Source of the DNA: Arctopsyche grandis
Taxonomy: Eukaryota > Arthropoda > Insecta > Trichoptera > Hydropsychidae
Direction of reading: 5' to 3'
Assembly: GCF_051622035.1 (NCBI RefSeq)
Contig: NC_135358.1
Span: 4,913,501 to 4,977,500, forward strand
DNA length: 64,000 nucleotides
A program made the translations under genes and the position numbers. Positions 14,621 to 28,865 of this stretch are shown here, one piece after another; the first letter of the stretch is position 1; each line of letters begins with the position of its first letter. Under the pieces are notes generated by a model. That model made no database searches. It was not told the DNA's origin and saw only the letters and a list, made by a program, of their open reading frames with translations.

Positions 14621-17600
14621 AAACCTAAACCAACCTAACCTAACCACCACCGAAATCAATGAATTCGACATTGCGAAAATATACACAAAACGTGCTTATT
14701 TCACGAAACGTAACCCAACCTAACCTAACTTTCACCGAAATAAATGAATTTCATAATGAAAAAAAATCACACAAAACGACTTACTGCACCAAACATAACC
14801 CAACCTAACCTAACCATCACCAAAATCAACGAATTTGACAATGCAAAAGTATCCACAAAACTTGCTTACCTCACCAAACCTAACCCAACCTAACCTTATC
14901 ATCACCGAAAACAAAGAATTCAACTTTGCCAAAATATCCACAAAACGTGCCATTCTCACAAAACCTAACCCAACCTAACCTAACCAACCTAACCTAACCA
15001 CCACCGAAATCAATGAATTCGACATTGCAAAAAAATACACAAAACGTGCTAATTTCACGAATCGTAAACCAACCTCACCTAACTTTCACCGAAATAAAAG
15101 AATTTGACAATGAAAAAAAATCACACAAAACGTGCTTACTGCACCAAACTTAACCCAACCTAACCTAACCATCACCAAAATCAACGAATTTGACAATGCA
15201 AAAGTATCCACAAAACTTGCTTACCTCACAAAACCTAACCCAAACTAACCTTAACATCACCGAAATCCAAGAATTCGACATTGCAAAAATATCCACAAAA
15301 CGTGCTTACCTCACCAAACCAAACCCAACCTAACCTAACCACCACCGAAATCAATGAATTCGACAATGCAAAAATATACACAAAACGTGCTAACTTCATG
15401 AAACGTAACCCAACCTAACCTAACTATCACCGAAATCAATGAATTCGACATTGCAAAAATATACACAAAACGTGCTAGCTTCACGAAACCTAACCTAACC
15501 TAACCTAACCTAACCTAACCTAACCTAACCTAACCTAACTATCACCAAAATCAATGAATTCGCCATTGCAAAAAAATACACAAAACGTGCTTACTTCACG
15601 AAACGTAACCCAACCTAACCTAACTATCACCAAAATCAATGAATTCGCCATTGCAAAAAAATACACAAAACGTGCTAACCTCACTTAACCTAACCCAACC
15701 TAACCTAACCATCCTGCAATCAAAGAATTCGACATTGCGAAAATATCCACAAAACGTGCTTACCTCACAAATCCTAATCCAACCTAACCTTAGCATCACC
15801 GAAATGAAAGAATTCGACATTGCCAAAATATCCACAAAACGTGCCATTCTCACAAAACCTAACCCAACCTCACCTAACCACCACCGAAATCAAAGAATTC
15901 GACATTGCAAAAATATACACAAAACGTGCTAACTTTATGAAACGTAACCCAACCAAACCTAACTATCACCGAAATCAATGAATTCGACATTGCAAAAATA
16001 TACACAAAACGTGCTAACCTCACTTAACCTAACCCAACCTAACCTAACCATCCTGCAATCAAAGAATTCGACATTGCCAAAATATCCACAAAACGTGCTT
16101 ACCTCACAAAACCTAATCCAACCTAACCTAAGCATCACCGAAATGAAAGAATTCGACATTGCAAAAATATACACAAAACGTGCTTACTTCACGAAACGTG
16201 ACCCAACCTAACCTAACTAAAACCAAAATCAAAGAATTCGACATTGCAAAAATATACACAAAACGTGCTAACCTCACTTAACCTAACCCAACCTAACCTA
16301 ACCATCCTGCAATCAAAGAATTCGACTTTGCTAAAATATCCAAAAAACGTGCTTACTTCACGAAACCTAAACCAACCTAACCTAACCACCACCGAAATCA
16401 ATGAATTCGACATTGCGAAAATATACACAAAACGTGCTTATTTCACGAAACGTAACCCAACCTAACCTAACTTTCACCGAGATAAATGAATTTCATAATG
16501 AAAAAAAATCACACAAAACGACTTACTGCACCAAACATAACCCAACCTAACCTAACCATCACCAAAATCAACGAATTTGACAATGCAAAAGTATCCACAA
16601 AACTTGCTTACCTCACCAAACCTAACCCAACCTAACCTTATCATCACCGAAAACAAAGAATTCAACTTTGCCAAAATATCCACAAAACGTGCCATTCTCA
16701 CAAAACCTAACCCAACCTAACCTAACCAACCTAACCTAACCACCACCGAAATCAATGAATTCGACATTGCAAAAAAATACAAAAAACGTGCTTATTTCAC
16801 GAATCGTAAACCAACCTAACCTAACTTTCACCGAAATAAAAGAATTTGACAATGAAAAAAAATCACATAAAACGTGCTTACTGCACCAAACTTAACCCAA
16901 CCTAACCTAACCATCACCAAAATCAACGAATTTGACCATGCAAAAGTATCCACAAAACTTGCTTACCTCACAAAACCTAACCCAAACTAACCTTAACATC
17001 ACCGAAATCGAAGAATTCGACATTGCAAAAATATCCACAAAACGTGCTTACCTCACCAAACCAAACCCAACCTAACCTAACCACCACCGAAATCAATGAA
17101 TTCGACAATGCAAAAATATACACAAAACGTGCTAACTTCATGAAACGTAACCCAACCTAACCTAACTATCACCGAAATCAATGAATTCGACATTGCAAAA
17201 ATATACACAAAACGTGCTAGCTTCACGAAACGTAACCCAACCTAACCTAACTATCACCAAAATCAATGAATTCGCCATTGCAAAAATATACACAAAACGT
17301 GCTAACTTCATGAAACGTAATCCAACCTAACCTAACTATCACCGAAATCAATGAATTCGACATTGCAAAAATATACACAAAACGTGCTTACCTCACCAAA
17401 CCAAACCCAACCTAACCTAACCACCACCGAAATCAATGAATTCGACATTGCAAAAATATCCACAAAACGTGCTACCTTAATGAAACGTAACCCAACCGTA
17501 CCTAACTATCACCGAAATCAATGAATTCGACATTGCAAAAATATACACAAAACGTGCTAACTTCACGAAACGTAACCCAACCTAACCTAACTATCACCAA

Positions 17601-18340
17601 AATCAATGAATTCGACATTGCAAAGATATACACAAAACGTGCTGACCTCACTTAACTTAACCCAACCTAACCTAACCATCCCGCAATCAAAGAATTCGAC
17701 ATTGCCAAAATATCCACAAAACGTGCCATTCTCACAAAACCTAACCCAACCTAACCTAACCACCACCGAAATCAATGAATATGACATTGCAAAAATATAC
17801 ACAAAACGTGCCATTCTCACAAAACCTAACCCAACCTAACCTAACTACCACCGAAATCAATGAATTCGACATTGCAAAAATAAACACAAAACGTGCTTAC
17901 TTCATGAAACGTAACCCAACCTAACGTAACTATCACCGAAATCAATGCATCCGACATTGCAAAAATATACACAAAACGTGCTAACTTCACGAAACGTAAC
18001 CCAACCTAACCTAACTATCACCAAAATCAATGAATTCGACATTGCAAAAATATACACAAAACGTGCTAACCTCACTTAACCTAACCCAACCTAACCTAAC
18101 CATCCCGCAATCAAAGAATTCGACATTGCCAAACTATCCACAAAACCTGTTTACCTCACATAACCTTATCTAACCTAACCTAACCATCACCGAAATCAAA
18201 GAATTCGACATTGCAAAAATATCCACTAAACGTGCTTACCTCACCAAACCTAACACAACCTAACTTTATCATCACCGAAATCAAAGAATTCGACTTTGCT
18301 CAAATATCCAAAAAACGTGCTTACTTCACGAAACCTAATC
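14621..18340 (+). repeat. Long HOR, copy 2 of 3
   Basis: Matches copy 1 at offset 3,795 up to about 15,850 and at offset 3,710 from about 15,960. The 85-bp change is one missing monomer, the one at about 12,060-12,145 in copy 1. Beyond that I saw almost no differences from copy 1 by eye, which implies a very recent duplication or efficient homogenisation. Confidence 0.8.
15491..15535 (+). repeat. Pure (TAACC)9 telomere-type tract in HOR copy 2
   Basis: Nine perfect TAACC units at the equivalent position to 11,696-11,740. The base run just before it differs slightly (GAAACC here, AAACT in copy 1), so the two tracts are homologous but have diverged at their left edge. Confidence 0.95.
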
Positions 18341-21300
18341 CAACCTAACCTAACCATCACCGAAATCAAAGAATTCGACATTGCCAAAATATCCACATAA
18401 CGTGCCATTCTCACAAAACCTAACCCAACCTAACCTAACCACCACCGAAATCAATGAATTTGACATTGCAAAAATATACACAAAACGTGCCATTCTTACA
18501 AAACCTAACCCAACCTCACCTAACCACCATTGAAATCAAAGAATTCGACATTGCAAAAATATACACAAAACGTGCTAACTTTATGAAACGTAACCCAACC
18601 TAACCTAACTATCACCGAAATCAATGAATTCGACATTGCAAAAATATACACAAAACGTGCTAACCTCACTTAACCTAACCCAACCTAACCTAACCATCCT
18701 GCAATCAAAGAATTCGACTTTGCTAAAATATCCAAAAAACGTGCTTACTTCACGAAACCTAAACCAACCTAACCTAACCACCACCGAAATCAATGAATTC
18801 GACATTGCGAAAATATACACAAAACGTGCTTATTTCACGAAACGTAACCCAACCTAACCTAACTTTCACCGAAATAAATGAATTTCATAATGAAAAAAAA
18901 TCACACAAAACGACTTACTGCACCAAACAGAACCCAACCTAACCTAACCATCACCAAAATCAACGAATTTGACAATGCAAAAGTATCCACAAAACTTGCT
19001 TACCTCACCAAACCTAACCCAACCTAACCTTATCATCACCGAAAACAAAGAATTCAACTTTGCCAAAATATCCACAAAACGTGCCATTCTCACAAAACCT
19101 AACCCAACCTAACCTAACCAACCTAACCTAACCACCACCGAAATCAATGAATTCGACATTGCAAAAAAATACACAAAACGTGTTAATTTCACGAATCGTA
19201 AACCAACCTCACCTAACTTTCACCGAAATAAAAGAATTTGACAATGAAAAAAAATCACACAAAACGTGCTTACTGCACCAAACTTAACCCAACCTAACCT
19301 AACCATCACCAAAATCAACGAATTTGACAATGCAAAAGTATCCACAAAACTTGCTTACCTCACAAAACCTAACCCAAACTAACCTTAACATCACCGAAAT
19401 CCAAGAATTCGACATTGCAAAAATATCCACAAAACGTGCTTACCTCACCAAACCAAACCCAACCTAACCTAACCACCACCGAAATCAATGAATTCGACAA
19501 TGCAAAAATATACACAAAACGTGCTAACTTCATGAAACGTAACCCAACCTAACCTAACTATCACCGAAATCAATGAATTCGACATTGCAAAAATATACAC
19601 AAAACGTGCTAGCTTCACGAAACGTAACCCAACCTAACCTAACTATCACCAAAATCAATGAATTCGCCATTGCAAAAAAATACACAAAACGTGCTTACTT
19701 CACGAAACGTAACCCAACCTAACCTAACTATCACCAAAATCAATGAATTCGCCATTGCAAAAAAATACACAAAACGTGCTAACCTCACTTAACCTAACCC
19801 AACCTAACCTAACCATCCTGCAATCAAAGAATTCGACATTGCGAAAATATCCACAAAACGTGCTTACCTCACAAATCCTAATCCAACCTAACCTTAGCAT
19901 CACCGAAATGAAAGAATTCGACATTGCCAAAATATCCACAAAACGTGCCATTCTCACAAAACCTAACCCAACCTAACCTAACCACCACCGAAATCAATGA
20001 ATTTGACATTGCAAAAATATACACAAAACGTGCCATTCTCACAAAACCTAACCCAACCTCACCTAACCACCACCGAAATCAAAGAATTCGACATTGCAAA
20101 AATATACACAAAACGTGCTAACTTTATGAAACGTAACCCAACCAAACCTAACTATCACCGAAATCAATGAATTCGACATTGCAAAAATATACACAAAACG
20201 TGCTAACCTCACTTAACCTAACCCAACCTAACCTAACCATCCTGCAATCAAAGAATTCGACATTGCCAAAATATCCACAAAACGTGCTTACCTCACAAAA
20301 CCTAATCCAACCTAACCTAAGCATCACCGAAATGAAAGAATTCGACATTGCAAAAATATACACAAAACGTGCTTACTTCACGAAACGTGACCCAACCTAA
20401 CCTAACTAAAACCAAAATCAAAGAATTCGACATTGCAAAAATATACACAAAACGTGCTAACCTCACTTAACCTAACCCAACCTAACCTAACCATCCTGCA
20501 ATCAAAGAATTCGACTTTGCTAAAATATCCAAAAAACGTGCTTACTTCACGAAACCTAAACCAACCTAACCTAACCACCACCGAAATCAATGAATTCGAC
20601 ATTGCGAAAATATACACAAAACGTGCTTATTTCACGAAACGTAACCCAACCTAACCTAACTTTCACCGAGATAAATGAATTTCATAATGAAAAAAAATCA
20701 CACAAAACGACTTACTGCACCAAACATAACCCAACCTAACCTAACCATCACCAAAATCAACGAATTTGACAATGCAAAAGTATCCACAAAACTTGCTTAC
20801 CTCACCAAACCTAACCCAACCTAACCTTATCATCACCGAAAACAAAGAATTCAACTTTGCCAAAATATCCACAAAACGTGCCATTCTCACAAAACCTAAC
20901 CCAACCTAACCTAACCAACCTAACCTAACCACCACCGAAATCAATGAATTCGACATTGCAAAAAAATACAAAAAACGTGCTTATTTCACGAATCGTAAAC
21001 CAACCTAACCTAACTTTCACCGAAATAAAAGAATTTGACAATGAAAAAAAATCACATAAAACGTGCTTACTGCACCAAACTTAACCCAACCTAACCTAAC
21101 CATCACCAAAATCAACGAATTTGACCATGCAAAAGTATCCACAAAACTTGCTTACCTCACAAAACCTAACCCAAACTAACCTTAACATCACCGAAATCGA
21201 AGAATTCGACATTGCAAAAATATCCACAAAACGTGCTTCCCTCACCAAACCAAACCCAACCTAACCTAACCACCACCGAAATCAATGAATTCGACAATGC

Positions 21301-22764
21301 AAAAATATACACAAAACGTGCTAACTTCATGAAACGTAACCCAACCTAACCTAACTATCACCGAAATCAATGAATTCGACATTGCAAAAATATACACAAA
21401 ACGTGCTAGCTTCACGAAACGTAACCCAACCTAACCTAACTATCACCAAAATCAATGAATTCGCCATTGCAAAAATATACACAAAACGTGCTAACTTCAT
21501 GAAACGTAATCCAACCTAACCTAACTATCACCGAAATCAATGAATTCGACATTGCAAAAATATACACAAAACGTGCTTACCTCACCAAACCAAACCCAAC
21601 CTAACCTAACCACCACCGAAATCAATGAATTCGACATTGCAAAAATATCCACAAAACGTGCTACCTTAATGAAACGTAACCCAACCGTACCTAACTATCA
21701 CCGAAATCAATGAATTCGACATTGCAAAAATATACACAAAACGTGCTAACTTCACGAAACGTAACCCAACCTAACCTAACTATCACCAAAATCAATGAAT
21801 TCGACATTGCAAAGATATACACAAAACGTGCTGACCTCACTTAACTTAACCCAACCTAACCTAACCATCCCGCAATCAAAGAATTCGACATTGCCAAAAT
21901 ATCCACAAAACGTGCCATTCTCACAAAACCTAACCCAACCTAACCTAACCACCACCGAAATCAATGAATATGACATTGCAAAAATATACACAAAACGTGC
22001 CATTCTCACAAAACCTAACCCAACCTAACCTAACTACCACCGAAATCAATGAATTCGACATTGCAAAAATAAACACAAAACGTGCTTACTTCATGAAACG
22101 TAACCCAACCTAACGTAACTATCACCGAAATCAATGCATCCGACATTGCAAAAATATACACAAAACGTGCTAACTTCACGAAACGTAACCCAACCTAACC
22201 TAACTATCACCAAAATCAATGAATTCGACATTGCAAAAATATACACAAAACGTGCTAACCTCACTTAACCTAACCCAACCTAACCTAACCATCCCGCAAT
22301 CAAAGAATTCGACATTGCCAAACTATCCACAAAACCTGTTTACCTCACATAACCTTATCTAACCTAACCTAACCATCACCGAAATCAAAGAATTCGACAT
22401 TGCAAAAATATCCACTAAACGTGCTTACCTCACCAAACCTAACACAACCTAACTTTATCATCACCGAAATCAAAGAATTCGACTTTGCTCAAATATCCAA
22501 AAAACGTGCTTACTTCACGAAACCTAATCCAACCTAACCTAACCATCACCGAAATCAAAGAATTCGACATTGCCAAAATATCCACATAACGTGCCATTCT
22601 CACAAAACCTAACCCAACCTAACCTAACCACCACCGAAATCAATGAATTTGACATTGCAAAAATATACACAAAACGTGCCATTCTCACAAAACCTAACAC
22701 AACCTAACTTTATCATCACCGAAATCAAAGAATTCGACTTTGCTAAAATATCCAAAAAACGTGC
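18341..22764 (+). repeat. Long HOR, copy 3 of 3 (longest)
   Basis: Matches copy 1 at offset 7,929 near the start, then 7,899 from about 19,740. It matches copy 2 at 4,104 and then 4,189 after copy 2's missing monomer. It has extra monomers at the left (about 18,340-18,600) that resemble 8,980-9,060 and 10,510-10,600. It lacks the pure (TAACC)9 expansion. The distinctive monomer with CTACCTTAATG and CAACCGTACC lies near 21,660. Confidence 0.8.
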
Positions 22765-23952
22765 TTACCTCACCAAACCAAACCCAACCTAACCTAACCA
22801 CCACCGAAATCAATGAATTCGACATTGCAAAAATATCCACAAAACGTGCTACCTTAATGAAACGTAACCCAACCGTACCTAACTATCACCGAAATCAATG
22901 AATTCGACATTGCAAAAATATACACAAAACGTGCTAACTTCACGAAACGTAACCCAACCTAACCTAACTATCACCAAAATCAATGAATTCGACATTGCAA
23001 AGATATACACAAAACGTGCTGACCTCACTTAACTTAACCCAACCTAACCTAACCATCCCGCAATCAAAGAATTCGACATTGCCAAAATATCCACAAAACG
23101 TGCCATTCTCACAAAACCTAACCCAACCTAACCTAACCACCACCGAAATCAATGAATATGACATTGCAAAAATATACACAAAACGTGCCATTCTCACAAA
23201 ACCTAACCCAACCTAACCTAACTACCACCGAAATCAATGAATTCGACATTGCAAAAATAAACACAAAACGTGCTTACTTCATGAAACGTAACCCAACCTA
23301 ACGTAACTATCACCGAAATCAATGCATCCGACATTGCAAAAATATACACAAAACGTGCTAACTTCACGAAACGTAACCCAACCTAACCTAACTATCACCA
23401 AAATCAATGAATTCGACATTGCAAAAATATACACAAAACGTGCTAACCTCACTTAACCTAACCCAACCTAACCTAACCATCCCGCAATCAAAGAATTCGA
23501 CATTGCCAAACTATCCACAAAACCTGTTTACCTCACATAACCTTATCTAACCTAACCTAACCATCACCGAAATCAAAGAATTCGACATTGCAAAAATATC
23601 CACTAAACGTGCTTACCTCACCAAACCTAACACAACCTAACTTTATCATCACCGAAATCAAAGAATTCGACTTTGCTCAAATATCCAAAAAACGTGCTTA
23701 CTTCACGAAACCTAATCCAACCTAACCTAACCATCACCGAAATCAAAGAATTCGACATTGCCAAAATATCCACATAACGTGCCATTCTCACAAAACCTAA
23801 CCCAACCTAACCTAACCACCACCGAAATCAATGAATTTGACATTGCAAAAATATACACAAAACGTGCCATTCTCACAAAACCTAACACAACCTAACTTTA
23901 TCATCACCGAAATCAAAGAATTCGACTTTGCTAAAATATCCAAAAAACGTGC
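22765..23952 (+). repeat. 1,188-bp tandem duplication of the end of HOR copy 3
   Basis: Matches 21,577-22,764 at a constant offset of 1,188 bp (14 monomers). The CTACCTTAATG/CCGTACC monomer, the ATGAATATGAC monomer and the AATGCATCCGAC monomer all recur in the same order. The join near 22,765 switches from a TTTGCTAAAATATCC monomer to the CTCACCAAACCAAACCC type. Confidence 0.85.
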
Positions 23953-24938
23953 TTACTTCACGAAACCTAATCCAACCTAACCTAACCATCACCGAAATCA
24001 AAGAATTCGACATTGCCAAAATATCCACATAACGTGCCATTCTCACAAAACCTAACCCAACCTAACCTAACCACCACCGAAATCAATGAATTCGTTATTG
24101 CAAAAATATACACAAAACGTGCTTATTTCACGAAACGTAACCCAACCTAACCTAACTTTCAACGAAATAAAAGAATTTGACAATGAAAAAAAATCACACA
24201 AAACGTGCTTACTGCACCAAACTTAACCCAACCTAACCTAACCATCACCAAAATCAACGAATTTGAGAATGCACAAGTATCCACAAAACTTGCTTACCTC
24301 ACAAAACCTTACCCAAACTAACCCTAACATCACCGAAATCGAAGAATTCGACATTGCAAAAATATCCTCAAAACGTCCTTACCTTACCAAACCAAACCCA
24401 ACCTAACCTAACCATCACCGAAATCATAGAATTCGACATTGCAAAAATATCCACAAAACGTGCCATTCTCACAAAACCTAACCCAACCTTACCTAACCAC
24501 CACCGTAATCAATGAATTCGACATTGCAAAAATATACACAAAACGTGCTAACTTCATGAAACGTAACCCAACCTAACCTAACTATCACCGAAATCAATGA
24601 ATTCGACATTGCAAAAATATACACAAAACGTGCTAACTTCACGAAACGTAACCCAACCTAACCTAACTATCACCAAAATCAATGAATTCGACATTGCAAA
24701 AATATACACAAAACGTGCTAACCTCACTAAACCTAACCCAACCTAACCTAACCATCCTGCAATCAAAGAATTCGACATTGCCAAGATATCCACAAAACGT
24801 GCTTACCTCACAAAACCTAATCCAACCTAACCAAAGCATCACCGAAATCAAAGAATTCGACATTGCCAAAATATCCACAAAACGTGCCATTCTCACAAAA
24901 CCTAACCCAACCTAACCTAACCACCACCGAAATCAAAG
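23436..24938 (+). repeat. Second copy of the 8,432-9,934 segment
   Basis: Same monomer order as 8,432-9,934 at offset 15,004. It overlaps the end of the 1,188-bp duplication, so one event captured sequence that another later copied. Confidence 0.8.
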
Positions 24939-25049
24939 AATTCGACATTGCAAAAATATACACAAAACGTGCTAACTTTATGAAACGTAACCCAACCTAA
25001 CCTAACTTTCACCGAAATCAATGAATTCGACATTGCAAAAATATACACA

Positions 25050-25800
25050 AAACGTGCTAACCTCACAAAACCTAATCCAACCTTACCAAAGCATCACCGA
25101 AATCAAAGAATTCGACATTGCCAAAATATCCACAAAACGTGCCATTCTCACTAAACCTAACCCAACCTAACCTTATCCTCACCGAAATCAAAGAATTCGA
25201 CTTTGCCAAATACCTAAAAAACGTGCTTACTTCACGAAACCTAATCCAACCTACCCAAACCATCACCGGATCAAAGAATTCAACCTTGCCAAAATATCCA
25301 CAAAACGACCTAACCTCACAAAACCTAACCCAACCTAAACTATCCATCACCGAAATCAAGGAATTCGACATTGCAAAAATATACACAAAACGTGCTTACC
25401 TCACCAAACCTGACCCAACTTAACCTAACAATCACCGAAATAAAAGAATTTGACAATGCAAAAATATCAGCAAAACGTGATAAACTCAAAAAACCTAACC
25501 CAATCTAACCTAACCATCACCGAAATGAAAGAATTCGACCATGCCAAAATATCCACTAAACGTGCTTACCTCACCAAACCTAACACAACCTAACCTTATC
25601 ATCACCGAAATCAAAGAATTCGACTTTGCCAAAATATCCAAAAAACGTGCTTTCTTCTTGAAAACTAACCCAACCTAACCTAACCATCACTAAAATCAAA
25701 GAATTTATGAATGCAAAAATATTTACAAAACGTGCTTACCTCACAAAACCTTACCCAAACTAACCTAAACATCACCGAAATCGAAGAATTCGACATTGCA
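25050..25800 (+). repeat. Diverged segment related to the 41-49 kb blocks
   Basis: This contains unusual monomers with a short TTTGCCAAATACC body, an ATCACCGGATCAAAG start and a GATAAACTCAAAAAACC tail. The same series occurs near 41,275-42,025 (offset about 16,225), 43,823-44,573 and 48,578-49,328. A few substitutions separate this copy from the later three, which are closer to one another. Confidence 0.75.
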
Positions 25801-26827
25801 AAAATATCCACAAAACGTGCCATTCTCACAAAACCTAACCCAACCTCACCTAACCATTACCGAAATCAAAGAATTCGACATTGCAAAAATATACACAAAA
25901 CGTGCTAACTTTATGAAACGTAACCCAACCTAACCTAACTATCACCGAAATCAATGAACTCGACATTGCAAAAATATACACAAAACGTGCTTACCTCACT
26001 AAACCTAACCCAACCTAACCTAACCATTCCGCAATCAAAGAATTCGACATTGCCAAAATATCCACAAAACGTGTTTACCTCACAAAACCTAATCCAAACT
26101 AACCTAACCATCACCGAAATCAAAGAATTACACATTGCAAAAATATCCACTAAACGTGCTTACCTCACCAAACCTAACCCAACCTAACCTTAACATCACC
26201 GAAATCAAAGAATTCGACATTGCAAAAAAATCTACTAAACGTGCTTTCCTCACCAAACCTTACCCAACCTAATCTAACCATCACCGAAATTAAAGAATTT
26301 GACAATGCAAAAATATCCACAAAACGTGCTTACTTCACCAACCCTAATCCAACCTAACCGAACCATCACCGAAATCGAAGAATTTGACATTGCCAAAATA
26401 TCCACAAAACGTGCCGTTCTCACAAAACCTAACCCAACCTAACCTAACCACCACCGAAATCAATGAATTTGACATTGCGAAAATATACACAAAACGTGCT
26501 AACTTCACGAAACGTAACCCAACCTAACCTAACTATCACCGAAATCAAAGAATTCGACATTGCAAAAATATCCACTAAACGTGCTTATCTCACCAAACCT
26601 AACTCAACCTAACCTTTTCATCACTGAAATCAAATAATTTGACTTTGCCAAAATATCCAAAAAACGTGCTTACTTCACGAAACCTTACCCAACCTAACCT
26701 AACCATCACCGAAATCAAAGAATTTGACAATGCAAAAATATCCACAAAACGTGCTTACTACACCAACCCTAATATATACTAACCTAACCATCACCGAAAT
26801 CAAATAATTCGACATTGCAAAAATATA

Positions 26828-28865
26828 CACAAAACGTGCTAACTTCATGAAACCTAACCCAACCTAAACTAACTATCACCGAAATCAATGAATTCGACAT
26901 TGCAAAAATATACACAAAACGTGCTAACTTCACCAACCCTAATATAACCTAACCTTACCATCCCGCAATCAAAGAATTCGACATTGCCAAAATATCCACA
27001 ATACGTGCTTACCTCACAAAACGTAACCCAACCTAACCTAACCATCACCGAAATCAATGAATTCGACATTGCAAAAATATACACAAAACGTGCTAACTTC
27101 ACCAAACCTGACCCAACCTAACCTTACTTTCACCGAAATAAAAGAATTTGACAATGAAAAAAAATTACACAAAACGTGCTTACTGCACCAAACTTAACCC
27201 AACCTAACCTAACCATCACCAAAATCAACGAATTTGACAATGCAAAAGTATCCACAAAACTTGCTTACCTCACAAAACCTAACCCAAACTAACCTTAACA
27301 TCACCGAAATCGAAGAATTCGACATTGTAAAAATATCCACAAAACGTGCTAACCTCACCAAACCAAACCCAACCTAACCTTACCACCACCGAAATCAATG
27401 AATTCGACAATGCAAAATATACACAAAACGTGCTAACTTCATGAAACGTAACCCAACCTAACCTAACTATCACCGAAATCAATAAATTCGACATTGCAAA
27501 AATATACACAAAACGTGCTAACTTCACGAAACGTAACCCAACCTAACCAAACTATCACCAAAATCAATGAATTCTACATTGCAAAAATATACACAAAACG
27601 TGCTTACCTCACTTAACCTAACCCAACCTAACCTAACCATCCTGCAATCAAAGAATTCGACATTGCCAAAAAATACACAAAACGTGCTTACCTCACAAAA
27701 CCTAATCCAACCTAACCAAAGCATCACCGAAATCAAAGAATTCGACATTGCCAAAATATCCACAAAACGTGCCATTCTCACAAAACCTAACCCAACCTAA
27801 CCTAACCACCACCGAAATCAATGAATTCGACATTGCAAAAAAAAACACAAAACGTGCTAACTTCATGAAACCTAACCCAACCTAAACTAACTATCACCGA
27901 AATCAATGAATTCGACATTGCAAAAATATACACAAAACGTGCTAACTTCACCAACCCTAATATAACCTAACCTTACCATCCCGCAATCAAAGAATTCGAC
28001 ATTGCCAAAATATCCACAATACGTGCTTACCTCACAAAACGTAACCCAACCTAACCTAACCATCACCGAAATCAATGAATTCGACATTGCAAAAATATAC
28101 ACAAAACGTGCTAACTTCACCAAACCTGACCCAACCTAACCTTACTTTCACCGAAATAAAAGAATTTGACAATGAAAAAAAATTACACAAAACGTGCTTA
28201 CTGCACCAAACTTAACCCAACCTAACCTAACCATCACCAAAATCAACGAATTTGACAATGCAAAAGTATCCACAAAACTTGCTTACCTCACAAAACCTAA
28301 CCCAAACTAACCTTAACATCACCGAAATCGAAGAATTCGACATTGTAAAAATATCCACAAAACGTGCTTACCTCACCAAACCAAACCCAACCTAACCTTA
28401 CCACCACCGAAATCAATGAATTCGACAATGCAAAAAAAACACAAAACGTGCTAACTTCATGAAACGTAACCCAACCTAACCTAACTATCACCGAAATCAA
28501 TGAATTCGACATTGCAAAAATATACACAAAACGTGCTAACTTCACGAAACGTAACCCAACCTAACCAAACTATCACCAAAATCAATGAATTCTACATTGC
28601 AAAAATATACACAAACCGTGCTTACCTCACTAAACCTAACCCAACCTAACCTAACCATCCTGCAATCAAAGAATTCGACATTGCCAAAAAATACACAAAA
28701 CGTGCTTACCTCACAAAACCTAATCCAACCTAACCAAAGCATCACCGAAATCAAAGAATTCGACATTGCCAAAATATCCACAAAACGTGCCATTCTCACA
28801 AAACCTAACCCAACCTAACCTAACCACCACCGAAATCAATGAATTCGACATTGCGAAAATATACA
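26828..28865 (+). repeat. 1,018-bp (12-mer) HOR, two copies
   Basis: Copies at about 26,828-27,845 and 27,846-28,865 match at offset 1,018. Shared landmarks are AACCTAAACTAACTATC, ACCAACCCTAATATAACC, CCACAATACGTGC and TGAAAAAAAATTACAC. Small differences include a 1-bp change in the A/T tract (GCAAAATATACAC against GCAAAAAAAACAC near 27,413 and 28,431). Confidence 0.85.
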
